From positions 1 to 64,000 of the forward strand of contig AORU01000009.1 of assembly GCA_000344275.1 (NCBI GenBank): 64,000 nucleotides of DNA, read 5' to 3'. The stretch is from Streptococcus oralis subsp. tigurinus AZ_3a (GTDB lineage Bacteria > Bacillota > Bacilli > Lactobacillales > Streptococcaceae). Positions 16,379-25,370 of the stretch are shown here, piece after piece; the stretch's first letter is position 1, and the number at the start of each line of letters is the position of its first letter. The translations under genes were made by a program, and so were the position numbers. A model generated the notes under the pieces. It made no database searches and was not told where the DNA came from. It worked only from the letters and a program-made list of their open reading frames with translations.

Positions 16379-17183
16379 CAAATTAACAAAACGTGATTAT
16401 CTTAAAACGTCTTTGCGGGCATTCTTTTTACAAAATGGATTTAACTATAGTAACTATCAAGGGCTGGGATATGCCAATGTAATGTATCCTGCTTTGAAAA
16501 AACACTATGGAGAGGATCAGGAAGGTTTCTACCAGGCCTTGGAAGAAAACTGTGAATTCTATAATACTAACCCACACTTCCTACCTTTTATTACCAGCTT
16601 GCACCTTGTAATGTTGGAAAATGGTCGCCCAGCAAAAGAAACACGTAGCATCAAGATGGCCTTGATGGGACCATTGGCAGGTATTGGGGATTCTCTCTCT
16701 CAATTCTGTTTAGCTCCTTTGTTCTCAACCATCGCAGCTTCTTTTGCCCAAGAAGGATTGGTTGTCGGTCCAATCTTATTCTTCCTTGCGATGAATACGA
16801 TTTTGACTGCGATTAAATTGTCAACTGGTCTGTATGGTTATAAACTAGGAACAACCGTTATCGATAAGTTAAGTGAACAGATGGCAACGATTTCTCGTAT
16901 TGCCAATATTATCGGTGTAACCGTAATTGCTGGTTTGGCAGCGACATCTGTTAAGATTATGGTGCCGATCACCTTTGCTGCAGGGGAAGTTAAAGCAGAC
17001 GCTAAACAAAGTATCGTAAGTATTCAGGGAATGCTTGATAAGGTTGCTCCAGCTCTTCTACCAGCCCTATTTACACTTTTAGTTTACTACTTGATCAAAG
17101 AAAAGAAATGGACAACATATAAACTCGTTATTTTAACAGTTATCATCGGAATTATCGGAAGCTGGCTTAAGATTCTAGCTTAA
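16365..17183 (+). CDS. PTS mannose-family EIID component
   Basis: The 272-residue protein starts MTGSNKLTKRDYLKTSLRAFFLQNGFN and contains the EIID motifs FNYSNYQGLGYA and MGPLAGIGDSLSQF, then C-terminal membrane helices. It pairs with EIIC. Its stop overlaps the start of the YajC-like gene (TAATG). Confidence 0.94.
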   Translation: MTGSNKLTKRDYLKTSLRAFFLQNGFNYSNYQGLGYANVMYPALKKHYGEDQEGFYQALEENCEFYNTNPHFLPFITSLHLVMLENGRPAKETRSIKMALMGPLAGIGDSLSQFCLAPLFSTIAASFAQEGLVVGPILFFLAMNTILTAIKLSTGLYGYKLGTTVIDKLSEQMATISRIANIIGVTVIAGLAATSVKIMVPITFAAGEVKADAKQSIVSIQGMLDKVAPALLPALFTLLVYYLIKEKKWTTYKLVILTVIIGIIGSWLKILA

Positions 17184-17476
17184 TGGATACGACATTGTTT
17201 TATGGAATAGTGATTGTCTTGGCAGTGAGCCCCCTTTTACTGTCAAGCTTTCATTCTATTCGTCAGCAAAAGTTGCTTCGTAAACAGATGGAGCAACGAC
17301 AAGAGTATTTAGCTTCTTTAACATCTGGTGATGAAGTGTTGTTATTGTCTGGAATTCATGGAAAAATCATTTCTATCAAAGATGACTTGATCTCTTTGCA
17401 GATTGCAAAAGGTGTGGTCATCTATGTAGAAAAGGAAAGTGTAATGGGAAAGACAAAAGAACTGCTTTTTAAGTAG
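17183..17476 (+). CDS. yajC: YajC-like protein in the PTS operon
   Basis: A 97-residue protein with one N-terminal membrane helix (LFYGIVIVLAVSPLLLSSF) followed by a basic/Gln-rich segment and a small cytoplasmic domain (LTSGDEVLLLSGIHGKI) like YajC, the accessory subunit of the Sec translocase. Being locked by overlap to a sugar PTS is unusual; pneumococcus has the same arrangement as I recall. Whether it serves Sec, the PTS membrane complex or export of HysA is unknown. Confidence 0.8.
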   Translation: MDTTLFYGIVIVLAVSPLLLSSFHSIRQQKLLRKQMEQRQEYLASLTSGDEVLLLSGIHGKIISIKDDLISLQIAKGVVIYVEKESVMGKTKELLFK

Positions 17477-17484
17477 TTCTTTTT
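17458..17484 (+). terminator. Intra-operon terminator-like hairpin
   Basis: AGAACTGCTT-TTT-AAGTAGTTCT followed by TTTT covers the stop codon of the YajC-like gene, 14 bases before the heparinase gene. It may lower expression of the two distal genes. Confidence 0.55.
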
Positions 17485-17497
17485 CTGGTAATAGATA

Positions 17498-19399
17498 ATG
17501 AAAGAAGAAAGAAGACAATTTTTTGAAAGAGTCGATGGGGACCAATGTCGTGACTATATCTTGTCTCACTGTTCAAAAGACTATGAGAAGGTCAAGCGTT
17601 CTCTTGAGCGCTTGATGGACAATCGTTTTATGTTTGATAGTCCTTGGGATATGGAACCTTGTTCAAAAATCTATCAAATCCAGCCGATGGTGTGGGATCA
17701 AGTATTTGAAGATGATCCAGAATGGGCTTATATGCTCAATCGACAAGAATATCTCTTGCAGTTTATGATAGGGTATCTGGTAGAAGGAGATGAGGGCTAT
17801 ATTCAAAAGTGCAAGTTCTTTCTATTTGATTGGATTGAGCAGGTGAGAGAATTTTCTCCTCAATCTTTGATGACTAGAACCTTGGATACGGGTATTCGTT
17901 CCTTTACTTGGTTAAAATTACTCTTGCTCCTCTTGAAATTTGACTTGCTAGAAGAGGAAGAACTAGAGAAAATTTTGGTCAGTCTAGAAAAGCAGATTGA
18001 CCTTATGAGAAGCCACTATCGTGCCAAGTACACTCTTAGTAACTGGGGAATTTTACAAACAATTCCTATGCTTGCTATCTATCATTTCTTTTCAGATAAG
18101 ATGGACCTAGAAGAAGTTTACCGTTTTGCTTCAGAGGAGTTGAAAAAGCAGATCGAGACGCAGATTTTAGAGGATGGAAGCCAGTTTGAACAGTCGATTC
18201 TCTATCATGTAGAGGTTTATAAAGCCTTGCTGGACTTGTGTATGCTGCTTCCAGACTTGCAAGATAGCTTTCAAGAGTTGCTGGAAAAGATGGCGACCTA
18301 TATTCAAATGATGACAGGATTAGATGGACGGACTTTGGCTTTTGGTGATAGTGATTCTACAGAAACGGCAGAGATTTTGAGCCTGTCTGCTGTGGTTTTG
18401 AACAAGGAAGACCTTCTTAACGGTCTGGATCTTAAAATCGATTTGCTTAGCCTCTTGTTCCTAGGGCGAGAAAAGGTCAAGCGACTGCAGGAATTTGAAA
18501 AGAGAGATTGGCAGCCTAAGTCCATAATCTTTGAAGACTCTGGGCATGTCTGCATTAAGGATGAACATCGTTATCTATTTTTCAAAAACGGTCCACTTGG
18601 AAGTGCCCATAGCCATAGTGACGAGAATAGTTTTTGCTTACAGTATCAAGGTCAACCGATTTTCATAGATGCGGGGCGTTATTCTTATCGTGAGATAGAT
18701 GAACGTTATCTCTTAAAGAGTGCTTGGAGTCATTCGACCTGTATGGTAGATGGGAAAGCTCCAGAAAGGATCGTGGGATCCTGGGAATATGAATACTATC
18801 CTCACTCCCTGTTTTGTCACCACAAAGAAAGAGAGGGAGTGCATTATATTGAGGGGGCTTATTTGTCAGCAGAACCTGATTTGCCCTATCTTCACAGGAG
18901 AAAAATCCTCATGTTGGCAGAGGATGTCTGGCTCTTGGTAGATGATATCAGGTGTCAAGGTCAGCATGAGGCGTTGACCCAGTTTATCCTTGACAAGGAT
19001 GTGACCTATCAAGATGGGAAAATCAATCAGTTGAAACTATGGAGTGAAGTTGATTTTGATTTGGAAGCTACCATCATTTCTCCTAAATACAATGAGCTTG
19101 AAAAAAGTAGCAAACTCACCAAACACCAATTCTTTGAGAATCAGATGCTTGATTATACGATTATTGCACATGAGTGTTTTGAAATCATCCGTCATTCTGT
19201 CTACCAGACAGATGGTCGTGAAGTAGAAAAGGCTCTGGCTTTTGAAGTGAAAAATGACGAAACAGACAAGCTGATTCTGTTGTTAAGCGAGGATATTTGT
19301 GTAGGTGAAAAATTGTGCCTCGTTGACGGAACAAAAATGCGTGGGAAATGTCTAGTATATGATAAAATAAATGAGAGAATGATTCGCTTGCAGTGCTAG
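17498..19399 (+). CDS. Heparinase II/III family protein
   Basis: The 633-residue protein has an N-terminal alpha-helical toroid (about residues 50-320, including SNWGILQTIPM) and a C-terminal heparinase II/III beta domain starting GHVCIKDEHRYLFFKNGPLG, with the conserved AHSHSDENSFCL and DAGRYSYREIDERY. No signal peptide is seen, so it should act in the cytoplasm on short imported uronate oligosaccharides, extending the pathway beyond hyaluronan. Substrate is inferred from the operon. It is AT-poor in SD context (GTAATAGATA before ATG), suggesting modest translation. Confidence 0.88.
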   Translation: MKEERRQFFERVDGDQCRDYILSHCSKDYEKVKRSLERLMDNRFMFDSPWDMEPCSKIYQIQPMVWDQVFEDDPEWAYMLNRQEYLLQFMIGYLVEGDEGYIQKCKFFLFDWIEQVREFSPQSLMTRTLDTGIRSFTWLKLLLLLLKFDLLEEEELEKILVSLEKQIDLMRSHYRAKYTLSNWGILQTIPMLAIYHFFSDKMDLEEVYRFASEELKKQIETQILEDGSQFEQSILYHVEVYKALLDLCMLLPDLQDSFQELLEKMATYIQMMTGLDGRTLAFGDSDSTETAEILSLSAVVLNKEDLLNGLDLKIDLLSLLFLGREKVKRLQEFEKRDWQPKSIIFEDSGHVCIKDEHRYLFFKNGPLGSAHSHSDENSFCLQYQGQPIFIDAGRYSYREIDERYLLKSAWSHSTCMVDGKAPERIVGSWEYEYYPHSLFCHHKEREGVHYIEGAYLSAEPDLPYLHRRKILMLAEDVWLLVDDIRCQGQHEALTQFILDKDVTYQDGKINQLKLWSEVDFDLEATIISPKYNELEKSSKLTKHQFFENQMLDYTIIAHECFEIIRHSVYQTDGREVEKALAFEVKNDETDKLILLLSEDICVGEKLCLVDGTKMRGKCLVYDKINERMIRLQC

Positions 19400-19424
19400 A
19401 AATAGGCATTTTGAATGGTGAATA

Positions 19425-19433
19425 TGTTATAAT
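19425..19433 (+). promoter_or_regulatory. Extended -10 promoter for regR
   Basis: TG-T-TATAAT at 19425-19433, within the spacer between the heparinase stop and the regR TTG. It would give RegR expression independent of the operon. Confidence 0.5.
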
Positions 19434-19458
19434 AAGTATTAGTAGGAGGTGTTTTAGA

Positions 19459-20460
19459 TTGGAGAAGAAACTGACCATAAAAGACATTGCAGAAATGGCT
19501 CAGACCTCGAAAACAACCGTGTCATTTTACCTAAACGGGAAATATGAAAAAATGTCCCGAGAGACACGTGAAAAGATTGAAAAAGTTATTCATGAAACAA
19601 ATTATAAACCGAGCATTGTTGCGCGTAGCTTAAACTCCAAACGAACAAAATTAATTGGTGTTTTGATTGGTGATATTACCAACAGTTTTTCAAACCAAAT
19701 TGTTAAGGGAATTGAGGATATCGCCAGCCAGAATGGCTACCAGGTAATGATAGGAAATAGTAATTACAGCCAAGAGAGTGAGGACCGGTATATTGAAAGC
19801 ATGCTTCTCTTGGGAGTAGACGGCTTTATTATTCAGCCGACCTCTAATTTCCGAAAATATTCTCGTATCATCGATGAGAAAAAGAAGAAAATGGTCTTTT
19901 TTGATAGTCAGCTCTATGAACACCGGACTAGCTGGGTCAAAACCAATAACTATGATGCCGTTTATGACATGACCCAGTCCTGTATCGAAAAAGGTTATGA
20001 GCATTTTCTCTTGATTACAGCGGATACGAGTCGTTTGAGTACTCGGATTGAGCGGGCAAGTGGTTTTGTGGATGCTTTAACAGATGCTAATATGCGCCAC
20101 GCCAGTCTAACCATTGAAGATAAGCATACGAATTTGGAACAAATTAAGGAATTTTTACAAAAAGAAATCAATCCCGATGAAAAAACTCTGGTATTTGTTC
20201 CTAACTGTTGGGCCCTACCTCTAGTCTTTACCGTTATCAAAGAGTTGAATTATAACTTGCCACAAGTTGGGTTGATTGGTTTTGACAATACGGAGTGGAC
20301 TTGCTTTTCTTCTCCAAGTGTTTCGACGCTGGTTCAGCCCGCCTTTGAAGAAGGACAACAGGCTACAAAGATTTTGATTGACCAGATTGAAGGTCGCAAT
20401 CAAGAAGAAAGGCAACAAGTCTTGGATTGTAGTGTGAGTTGGAAAGAGTCGACTTTCTAA
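19459..20460 (+). CDS. regR: LacI/GalR-family repressor RegR
   Basis: The 333-residue regulator starts at TTG 19459 (LEKKLTIKDIAEMAQTSKTT), 8 bases after AGGAGGT; this gives a standard N-terminal helix-turn-helix (TIKDIAEMAQTSKTTVSFYLNG) with hinge KPSIVARSLNSKR, then a periplasmic-binding-type effector domain (LIGVLIGDITNSF to VSWKES). In pneumococcus RegR represses hyaluronidase and this PTS locus. Three AAACCGGT-core operators in the window fit a LacI-type palindrome. No such site is seen at its own promoter. Confidence 0.93.
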   Translation: MEKKLTIKDIAEMAQTSKTTVSFYLNGKYEKMSRETREKIEKVIHETNYKPSIVARSLNSKRTKLIGVLIGDITNSFSNQIVKGIEDIASQNGYQVMIGNSNYSQESEDRYIESMLLLGVDGFIIQPTSNFRKYSRIIDEKKKKMVFFDSQLYEHRTSWVKTNNYDAVYDMTQSCIEKGYEHFLLITADTSRLSTRIERASGFVDALTDANMRHASLTIEDKHTNLEQIKEFLQKEINPDEKTLVFVPNCWALPLVFTVIKELNYNLPQVGLIGFDNTEWTCFSSPSVSTLVQPAFEEGQQATKILIDQIEGRNQEERQQVLDCSVSWKESTF

Positions 20461-20499
20461 GATGAAAGGGAAATGACTTGCAACCTCTGTTAAGAAACA

Positions 20500-20537
20500 A
20501 AAGAATCCCATCTAGCTTATGCTAGGTGGGATTCTTT
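20500..20537. terminator. Bidirectional terminator after regR
   Basis: AAAGAATCCCATCTAGC-TTAT-GCTAGGTGGGATTCTTT, a 17-bp stem with one G-T pair, between regR and the convergent membrane-protein gene. Confidence 0.9.
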
Positions 20538-20570
20538 GCCTATAAAATGAGAAATTATGGGAGTAATCTC

Positions 20571-20906
20571 TTAAATCAACTGTTTTTGATCTACTTCTTT
20601 AACCACTTGATAAAAGTTATAGAAGTAGGCTAAACTTGAAATGATGGATACGACTAGGAATATTGAAAATTTCCATTGGACAGGGTTGGTTAAAAGTTGT
20701 GGAAAGGATATGAGGAGAAAGAAGAGGGCAGCGTTGAGGATAGGTACCCGTTTTGATTGTATTTTCTCAAGTCCTTTATTGAGCGCAGGAAGAAAGAGGA
20801 GTAGGAGTAGTAAAACTGTATGAGAAATAGCTCCTGAAACAAGGGCGAAGGAAAGGAAAATACTGATAAAAACATGACTGATCAGTAGTCTAGCTAGTGA
20901 TTTCAT
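20571..20906 (-). CDS. Small membrane protein of unknown function
   Basis: A 111-residue protein with three or four hydrophobic segments (LISHVFISIFLSFALVSGA, TVLLLLLLFLPAL, ILNAALFFLLISF, FSIFLVVSIISSLAYF). I do not recognise the family. It is the last gene of a three-gene minus-strand operon, 10 bases after the DUF3278 gene, and probably acts with it. Confidence 0.7.
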   Translation of the reverse strand: MKSLARLLISHVFISIFLSFALVSGAISHTVLLLLLLFLPALNKGLEKIQSKRVPILNAALFFLLISFPQLLTNPVQWKFSIFLVVSIISSLAYFYNFYQVVKEVDQKQLI

Positions 20907-20916
20907 AAGGAATCTC

Positions 20917-21459
20917 CTAGTCGTCTTCTTGGTCTTTCTTTGCTTTTCGAATGCGAAGAGAGACGATAATTTGTATGGTCACTCCGAAGAAGAGGGTAGC
21001 TAGGATAGTTGATACAAAATGTCCTGTATTTAAAAGAGAACCAAGATAATCCTTGCTATCATCGGTTAGGACATTCAGAAGTGGTATTCCAAAGAACATG
21101 CCCATGCCATAGATTAGACCGGCTTTTAGACCAGGAAAATGCAGTTGTTTACTTTCTTTCTTACTTAACATTTCGGGATCAATAGCTGTGATGCCCGTTT
21201 TCTTGGTTTGGGAGACCACATAGAGGGCAGCCATCATCGAAATGCCAAACACTACGAGAGGATAACCGATAGCGACAATTTGAGGGTATTTATAAGCAAG
21301 GACAAAGGGGATGAGGTTGCCAAATATCATGAGATAAAAGAGAATGATAAAGACTTGATTCCCGATACGATCGGCCTCGCGCCGTTTGTGTTCGTCAAGG
21401 GGGCCAGAAATACCGTATGTGCGTTTGATGAGTTTTTCAGTGAGAGTTTCTTTTTTCAT
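20917..21459 (-). CDS. DUF3278-type membrane protein
   Basis: The 180-residue protein has a basic N-terminus (TEKLIKRTYGISGPLDEHK) and four membrane segments. The N-terminal YGISGPLDE motif followed by membrane helices and pairing with a small HTH regulator are typical of the DUF3278 family. Function unknown. It follows the HTH gene by 15 bases. Confidence 0.75.
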   Translation of the reverse strand: MKKETLTEKLIKRTYGISGPLDEHKRREADRIGNQVFIILFYLMIFGNLIPFVLAYKYPQIVAIGYPLVVFGISMMAALYVVSQTKKTGITAIDPEMLSKKESKQLHFPGLKAGLIYGMGMFFGIPLLNVLTDDSKDYLGSLLNTGHFVSTILATLFFGVTIQIIVSLRIRKAKKDQEDD

Positions 21460-21474
21460 TTGTTTGCTCCTTTT

Positions 21475-21669
21475 TTAAAAATCGTCTTCCCAAAAGAGGC
21501 TATTGAGGTCAGTTTGGAGGCTGCGGGCGAGGTTGAGACAGAGTTCCAGGGTTGGATTGTACTTGTCATTTTCAATCATGTTGATGGTCTGTCTCGAGAC
21601 ACCGATATCTTTGGCGAGTTCGAGCTGGGAAATGCCCAGTTCCTTGCGGAATTCTTTCACACGATTCAT
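21475..21669 (-). CDS. Small XRE-family HTH regulator
   Basis: The 64-residue Cro/CI-like protein is a bare helix-turn-helix domain (LGISQLELAKDIGVSRQTINMIE) with the tail LNSLFWEDDF. Such one-domain regulators usually pair with a membrane partner and control their own operon. The inverted operator at 21685-21751 around its promoter supports autoregulation. Confidence 0.9.
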   Translation of the reverse strand: MNRVKEFRKELGISQLELAKDIGVSRQTINMIENDKYNPTLELCLNLARSLQTDLNSLFWEDDF

Positions 21670-21684
21670 AGGGTTTCCTTTCTG

Positions 21685-21751
21685 ATATGTCGTGTATATT
21701 TGACTATATTATATTCTTTTGGAGATGAGGTGTCAAGTATATACGACATAT
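21685..21751 (-). promoter_or_regulatory. Promoter and inverted operator of the HTH-DUF3278 operon
   Basis: Minus strand: TTGACA (21736-21731), 17-base spacer, TATAAT (21713-21708). Two 20-bp arms, ATATGTCGTGTATATTTGAC (21685-21704) and its near-complement (21732-21751), agree at about 17 of 20 positions and bracket the promoter. Confidence 0.8.
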
Positions 21752-21813
21752 TTTTGAGAATTTTTTTCGAAGAAACTTAGCCTTGTCTGACAAGTGCAAG
21801 CTGGTCAGATTTG

Positions 21814-21822
21814 TGGTAAAAT
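21814..21822 (+). promoter_or_regulatory. Extended -10 promoter of the rsmH-mraY cluster
   Basis: TG-G-TAAAAT ends about 10 bases before the rsmH ATG, so the leader is very short; no clear -35 box. Confidence 0.45.
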
Positions 21823-21831
21823 AGATAGGAT

Positions 21832-22782
21832 ATGACAAAAGAATTTCATCATGTAACGGTCTTGCTTCATGAAACGATTGATATGCTTGACGTAAAACCT
21901 GACGGTATCTACGTTGATGCGACTTTGGGCGGAGCAGGCCATAGCGAATATTTATTAAGTAAATTGAGCGAAAAAGGGCATCTCTATGCCTTTGACCAGG
22001 ACCAGAATGCTATTGACAATGCGCAAAAACGGTTGGCACCCTATATCGAAAAGGGGATGGTAACCTTTATCAAGGATAACTTCCGTCATTTGCAGGCACG
22101 TTTGCAGGAGGCTGGTGTCCAGGAAATTGATGGAATTTGTTATGACTTGGGAGTGTCCAGTCCTCAGCTGGATCAGCGTGAACGTGGTTTTTCTTATAAA
22201 AAGGATGCGCCACTGGATATGCGGATGAATCAGGAAGCTAGTCTGACGGCCTATGAGGTGGTCAATTGTTATGACTATCATGACTTAGTTCGAATTTTTT
22301 TCAAGTATGGTGAGGATAAATTCTCTAAACAGATAGCTCGTAAGATTGAGCAAGCGCGTGAGGTGAAACCCATCGAGACGACGACGGAGTTGGCAGAGAT
22401 TATCAAGTCTGCCAAGCCTGCCAAGGAGCTCAAGAAAAAGGGGCACCCTGCCAAGCAGATTTTCCAGGCTATCCGAATCGAAGTCAATGATGAGCTGGGT
22501 GCGGCAGATGAATCCATCCAGCAGGCCATGGACATGCTGGCTCTGGATGGTAGAATCTCGGTCATTACCTTCCATTCGTTGGAAGATCGCTTGACCAAGC
22601 AATTATTCAAAGAAGCTTCAACAGTGGAAGTTCCCAAGGGCTTGCCCTTCATTCCAGATGACCTTAAGCCTAAGATGGAATTGGTATCCCGTAAGCCAAT
22701 CTTGCCAAGTGCTGAAGAGCTAGAAGCCAACAATCGTTCGCATTCAGCCAAGTTGCGCGTGGCCAGAAAAATTCACAAGTAA
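21832..22782 (+). CDS. rsmH: 16S rRNA (cytosine1402-N4)-methyltransferase
   Basis: The 316-residue MraW methylates C1402 in the 30S P site. Visible are [13 protein letters not shown], the SAM-binding [31 protein letters not shown] and ITFHSLEDR. First gene of the division cluster; ftsL follows after 10 bases. Confidence 0.97.
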   Translation: MTKEFHHVTVLLHETIDMLDVKPDGIYVDATLGGAGHSEYLLSKLSEKGHLYAFDQDQNAIDNAQKRLAPYIEKGMVTFIKDNFRHLQARLQEAGVQEIDGICYDLGVSSPQLDQRERGFSYKKDAPLDMRMNQEASLTAYEVVNCYDYHDLVRIFFKYGEDKFSKQIARKIEQAREVKPIETTTELAEIIKSAKPAKELKKKGHPAKQIFQAIRIEVNDELGAADESIQQAMDMLALDGRISVITFHSLEDRLTKQLFKEASTVEVPKGLPFIPDDLKPKMELVSRKPILPSAEELEANNRSHSAKLRVARKIHK

Positions 22783-22792
22783 GAGGAAAAAC

Positions 22793-23110
22793 ATGGCAGA
22801 AAGAATTGAAAAAACAAGCCAGTTATTGCAAACGAAGTTTAAAGGTTTTTCACGTGTGGAAAAGGCCTTCTATGTTTCGATTGCTGCAACAATGATTATC
22901 CTGGCAGTTAGCGTTGTGTTTATGCAGACCAAGCTATTACAAGTTCAGAATGAATTGACCAAGGTCAATGCTCAAATCGAAGAAAAGAAAACCGAGCTAG
23001 ACGATGCCAAGCAGGAGGTCAATGAATTGATTCGTTCAGAACGTTTGAAAGAAATTGCAAACTCTAAGAATTTACAGCTGAATAATGAAAATATCCGAGC
23101 AACGGAGTAA
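22793..23110 (+). CDS. ftsL: Cell division protein FtsL
   Basis: A 105-residue bitopic protein: short cytoplasmic N-terminus, one membrane helix (YVSIAATMIILAVSVVFMQ, about residues 24-43) and an extracellular coiled coil rich in Glu/Lys. It belongs to the divisome with DivIB and DivIC and pairs with PBP2x encoded 4 bases downstream. Position and topology decide the assignment, since FtsL diverges in sequence. Confidence 0.92.
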   Translation: MAERIEKTSQLLQTKFKGFSRVEKAFYVSIAATMIILAVSVVFMQTKLLQVQNELTKVNAQIEEKKTELDDAKQEVNELIRSERLKEIANSKNLQLNNENIRATE

Positions 23111-23113
23111 GAA

Positions 23114-25369
23114 ATGAAACAGTGGAAAGAAAAAATCATCCGTTATGCCGTTCGTAATCGTAAATCCCCAGAAGAAAACCGCAGAAGAGTAGGGAAAAGC
23201 CTGAGTTTATTGGCTGTCATACTCTTCGCTGTCTTTTTAGTCAACTTTGCGGTCATTATCGGAACGGGTAAAAAATTTGGTAAGGACTTGGTTCAAGAAG
23301 CAAACAAGGTCCATCAAACAACCAAGACGATTCCAGCCAAGCGGGGGACCATCTACGATCGTAATGGTACGCCTATTGCAGAAGATGCGACATCTTATAA
23401 TATCTATGCTGTTATTGACAAGACCTACAAGTCAGCAACAGGCAAAATTCTCTATGTAGAGGACTCTCAATTTAATAAGGTGGCTGAAATTTTCCATAAG
23501 TATCTGGATATGGAGGAGTCCTATGTCAAAGAACAGCTTTCTCAGCCAGATCTGAAACAGGTATCTTTTGGTACCAAGGGAAATGGGATCACCTATGCCA
23601 ATATGATGGCTATTAAAAATGACCTCAAAACTGCTGGTGTTGAGGGAGTGGACTTTACAACTAGCCCTAACCGTAGTTATCCCAACGGACAGTTTGCTTC
23701 TTCCTTTATCGGTTTAGCGCAACTCCATGAAAATGAGGATGGCACCAAGAGCTTGATTGGAACATCTGGTTTGGAGAGTTCTTTAAATAGCATTCTGGCG
23801 GGTACAGATGGGATTATCACCTATGAGAAGGATCGCCTGGGAAATATTGTTCCGGGTACAGATCAAGCTTCCCAACAAACGGTAGATGGAAAGGATGTCT
23901 ACACAACCCTTTCTAGTCCCTTGCAATCCTTTATGGAAACTCAGATGGATGCCTTCCAGGAAAAGGTAAAAGGCAAGTATATGACGGCTACCTTGGTCAG
24001 CGCTAAAACAGGGGAAATCCTGGCTACGACTCAACGACCGACCTTTAACGCAGATACCAAGGATGGCATCACGAAAGACTTTGTCTGGCGTGATATCCTC
24101 TATCAAAGTAACTATGAGCCAGGCTCCACCATGAAGGTGATGATGTTGGCCTCAGCTATTGATAACAATACCTTCCCTGGTGGGGAATACTTTAACAGTA
24201 GTGAATTGAAAATAGCTGATGCGACCATTCGAGACTGGGACGTCAATGAAGGATTGACCAGTGGTGGCACCATGACTTTCTCTCAAGGATTTGCCCACTC
24301 AAGTAATATCGGAATGACCTTACTTGAGCAAAAGATGGGAGATGCAACCTGGCTGGACTATCTCAATCGCTTTAAGTTTGGGGTACCGACCCGTTTTGGT
24401 CTGACAGATGAGTACACAGGTCAATTACCTGCGGATAATATTGTCAATATCGCCATGAGTGCATTTGGACAAGGGATCTCTGTCACCCAGACACAGATGC
24501 TTCGTGCCTTTACAGCCATTGCCAATGATGGGGTTATGTTGGAGCCGAAATTTATCAGTGCCCTCTATGATCCAAATGACCAGTCTGTTCGTAAGTCTCA
24601 AAAGGAAATCGTCGGAAATCCTGTGTCAAAAGCAGCAGCGTCTTCTACTCGGGAGCACATGGTCATGGTCGGAACAGATCCTGTCTACGGTACCATGTAC
24701 AACCACAGCACAGGAAAAGCAAATGTCAATGTTCCAGGTCAGAATGTCGCTCTGAAATCAGGGACTGCTCAGATTGCCGATGAGAAGAATGGCGGGTACC
24801 TTACAGGTGAAACCAACTATATCTTCTCTGTTGTGTCGATGCATCCTGCAGAAAATCCTGACTTTATCCTCTATGTGACGGTGCAACAGCCAGAGCATTA
24901 TTCGGGTGTTCAGCTTGGAGAGTTTGCCAACCCAATCCTTGAGCGAGCTTCTGCCATGAAAGAATCCCTCAATCTTCAGTCAACTGCCAAGAACTTGGAT
25001 CAGGTCAGCAAGACGACAAGCTATGCTATGCCAGCTACCAAGGACTTTACTTCAGGTGACCTAGCAGAGGAATTGCGCCGTAACCTTGTCCAACCAATTG
25101 TTATCGGAACAGGAACCAAGATCAAGGATCTCTCGGTTTCTGAAGGAGATAATTTGGAAGCCAATCAGCAAATCCTGATCCTATCTGATAAGGTCGAAGA
25201 AATGCCTGATATGTATGGCTGGACAGATGAAAATGTGCAAACATTTGCCAAATGGCTGAATATAGAAGTCGAGTGGGAAGGTAGTGGCAAAACGGTCAAG
25301 AAACAAAGTGTCCGTGCCAATACAGCCCTCAAAGACATTAAAAAAATGAAAATAACTTTAGGAGATTAA
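23114..25369 (+). CDS. pbpX: Penicillin-binding protein 2X
   Basis: The 751-residue class B transpeptidase makes septal peptidoglycan cross-links. It has a cytoplasmic N-terminus, a membrane anchor ([17 protein letters not shown]), the PBP dimer domain ([10 protein letters not shown]), the transpeptidase domain with active-site PGSTMK (Ser338 here, Ser337 in R6 since the N-terminus is one residue longer), HSSN and LKSGTAQ, and two C-terminal PASTA domains. The Thr after the active Ser and the Gln after KSGTA are the susceptible-type residues; the resistance-linked changes at those two sites are absent. Many other positions differ from pneumococcal R6 as remembered, in keeping with another Mitis species. 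Confidence 0.97.
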   Translation: MKQWKEKIIRYAVRNRKSPEENRRRVGKSLSLLAVILFAVFLVNFAVIIGTGKKFGKDLVQEANKVHQTTKTIPAKRGTIYDRNGTPIAEDATSYNIYAVIDKTYKSATGKILYVEDSQFNKVAEIFHKYLDMEESYVKEQLSQPDLKQVSFGTKGNGITYANMMAIKNDLKTAGVEGVDFTTSPNRSYPNGQFASSFIGLAQLHENEDGTKSLIGTSGLESSLNSILAGTDGIITYEKDRLGNIVPGTDQASQQTVDGKDVYTTLSSPLQSFMETQMDAFQEKVKGKYMTATLVSAKTGEILATTQRPTFNADTKDGITKDFVWRDILYQSNYEPGSTMKVMMLASAIDNNTFPGGEYFNSSELKIADATIRDWDVNEGLTSGGTMTFSQGFAHSSNIGMTLLEQKMGDATWLDYLNRFKFGVPTRFGLTDEYTGQLPADNIVNIAMSAFGQGISVTQTQMLRAFTAIANDGVMLEPKFISALYDPNDQSVRKSQKEIVGNPVSKAAASSTREHMVMVGTDPVYGTMYNHSTGKANVNVPGQNVALKSGTAQIADEKNGGYLTGETNYIFSVVSMHPAENPDFILYVTVQQPEHYSGVQLGEFANPILERASAMKESLNLQSTAKNLDQVSKTTSYAMPATKDFTSGDLAEELRRNLVQPIVIGTGTKIKDLSVSEGDNLEANQQILILSDKVEEMPDMYGWTDENVQTFAKWLNIEVEWEGSGKTVKKQSVRANTALKDIKKMKITLGD

Positions 25370-25370
25370 G

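Noticed and set aside
19411..19433. TTGAAT as -35 box for regR
   Set aside because: Spacing to TATAAT is only 11 bases; the extended TG motif is a better explanation.
23114..25369. Penicillin-resistance mutations in PBP2x
   Set aside because: The residues after the active-site Ser (Thr) and after KSGTA (Gln) are the susceptible type; other differences look like species divergence and cannot be judged here.
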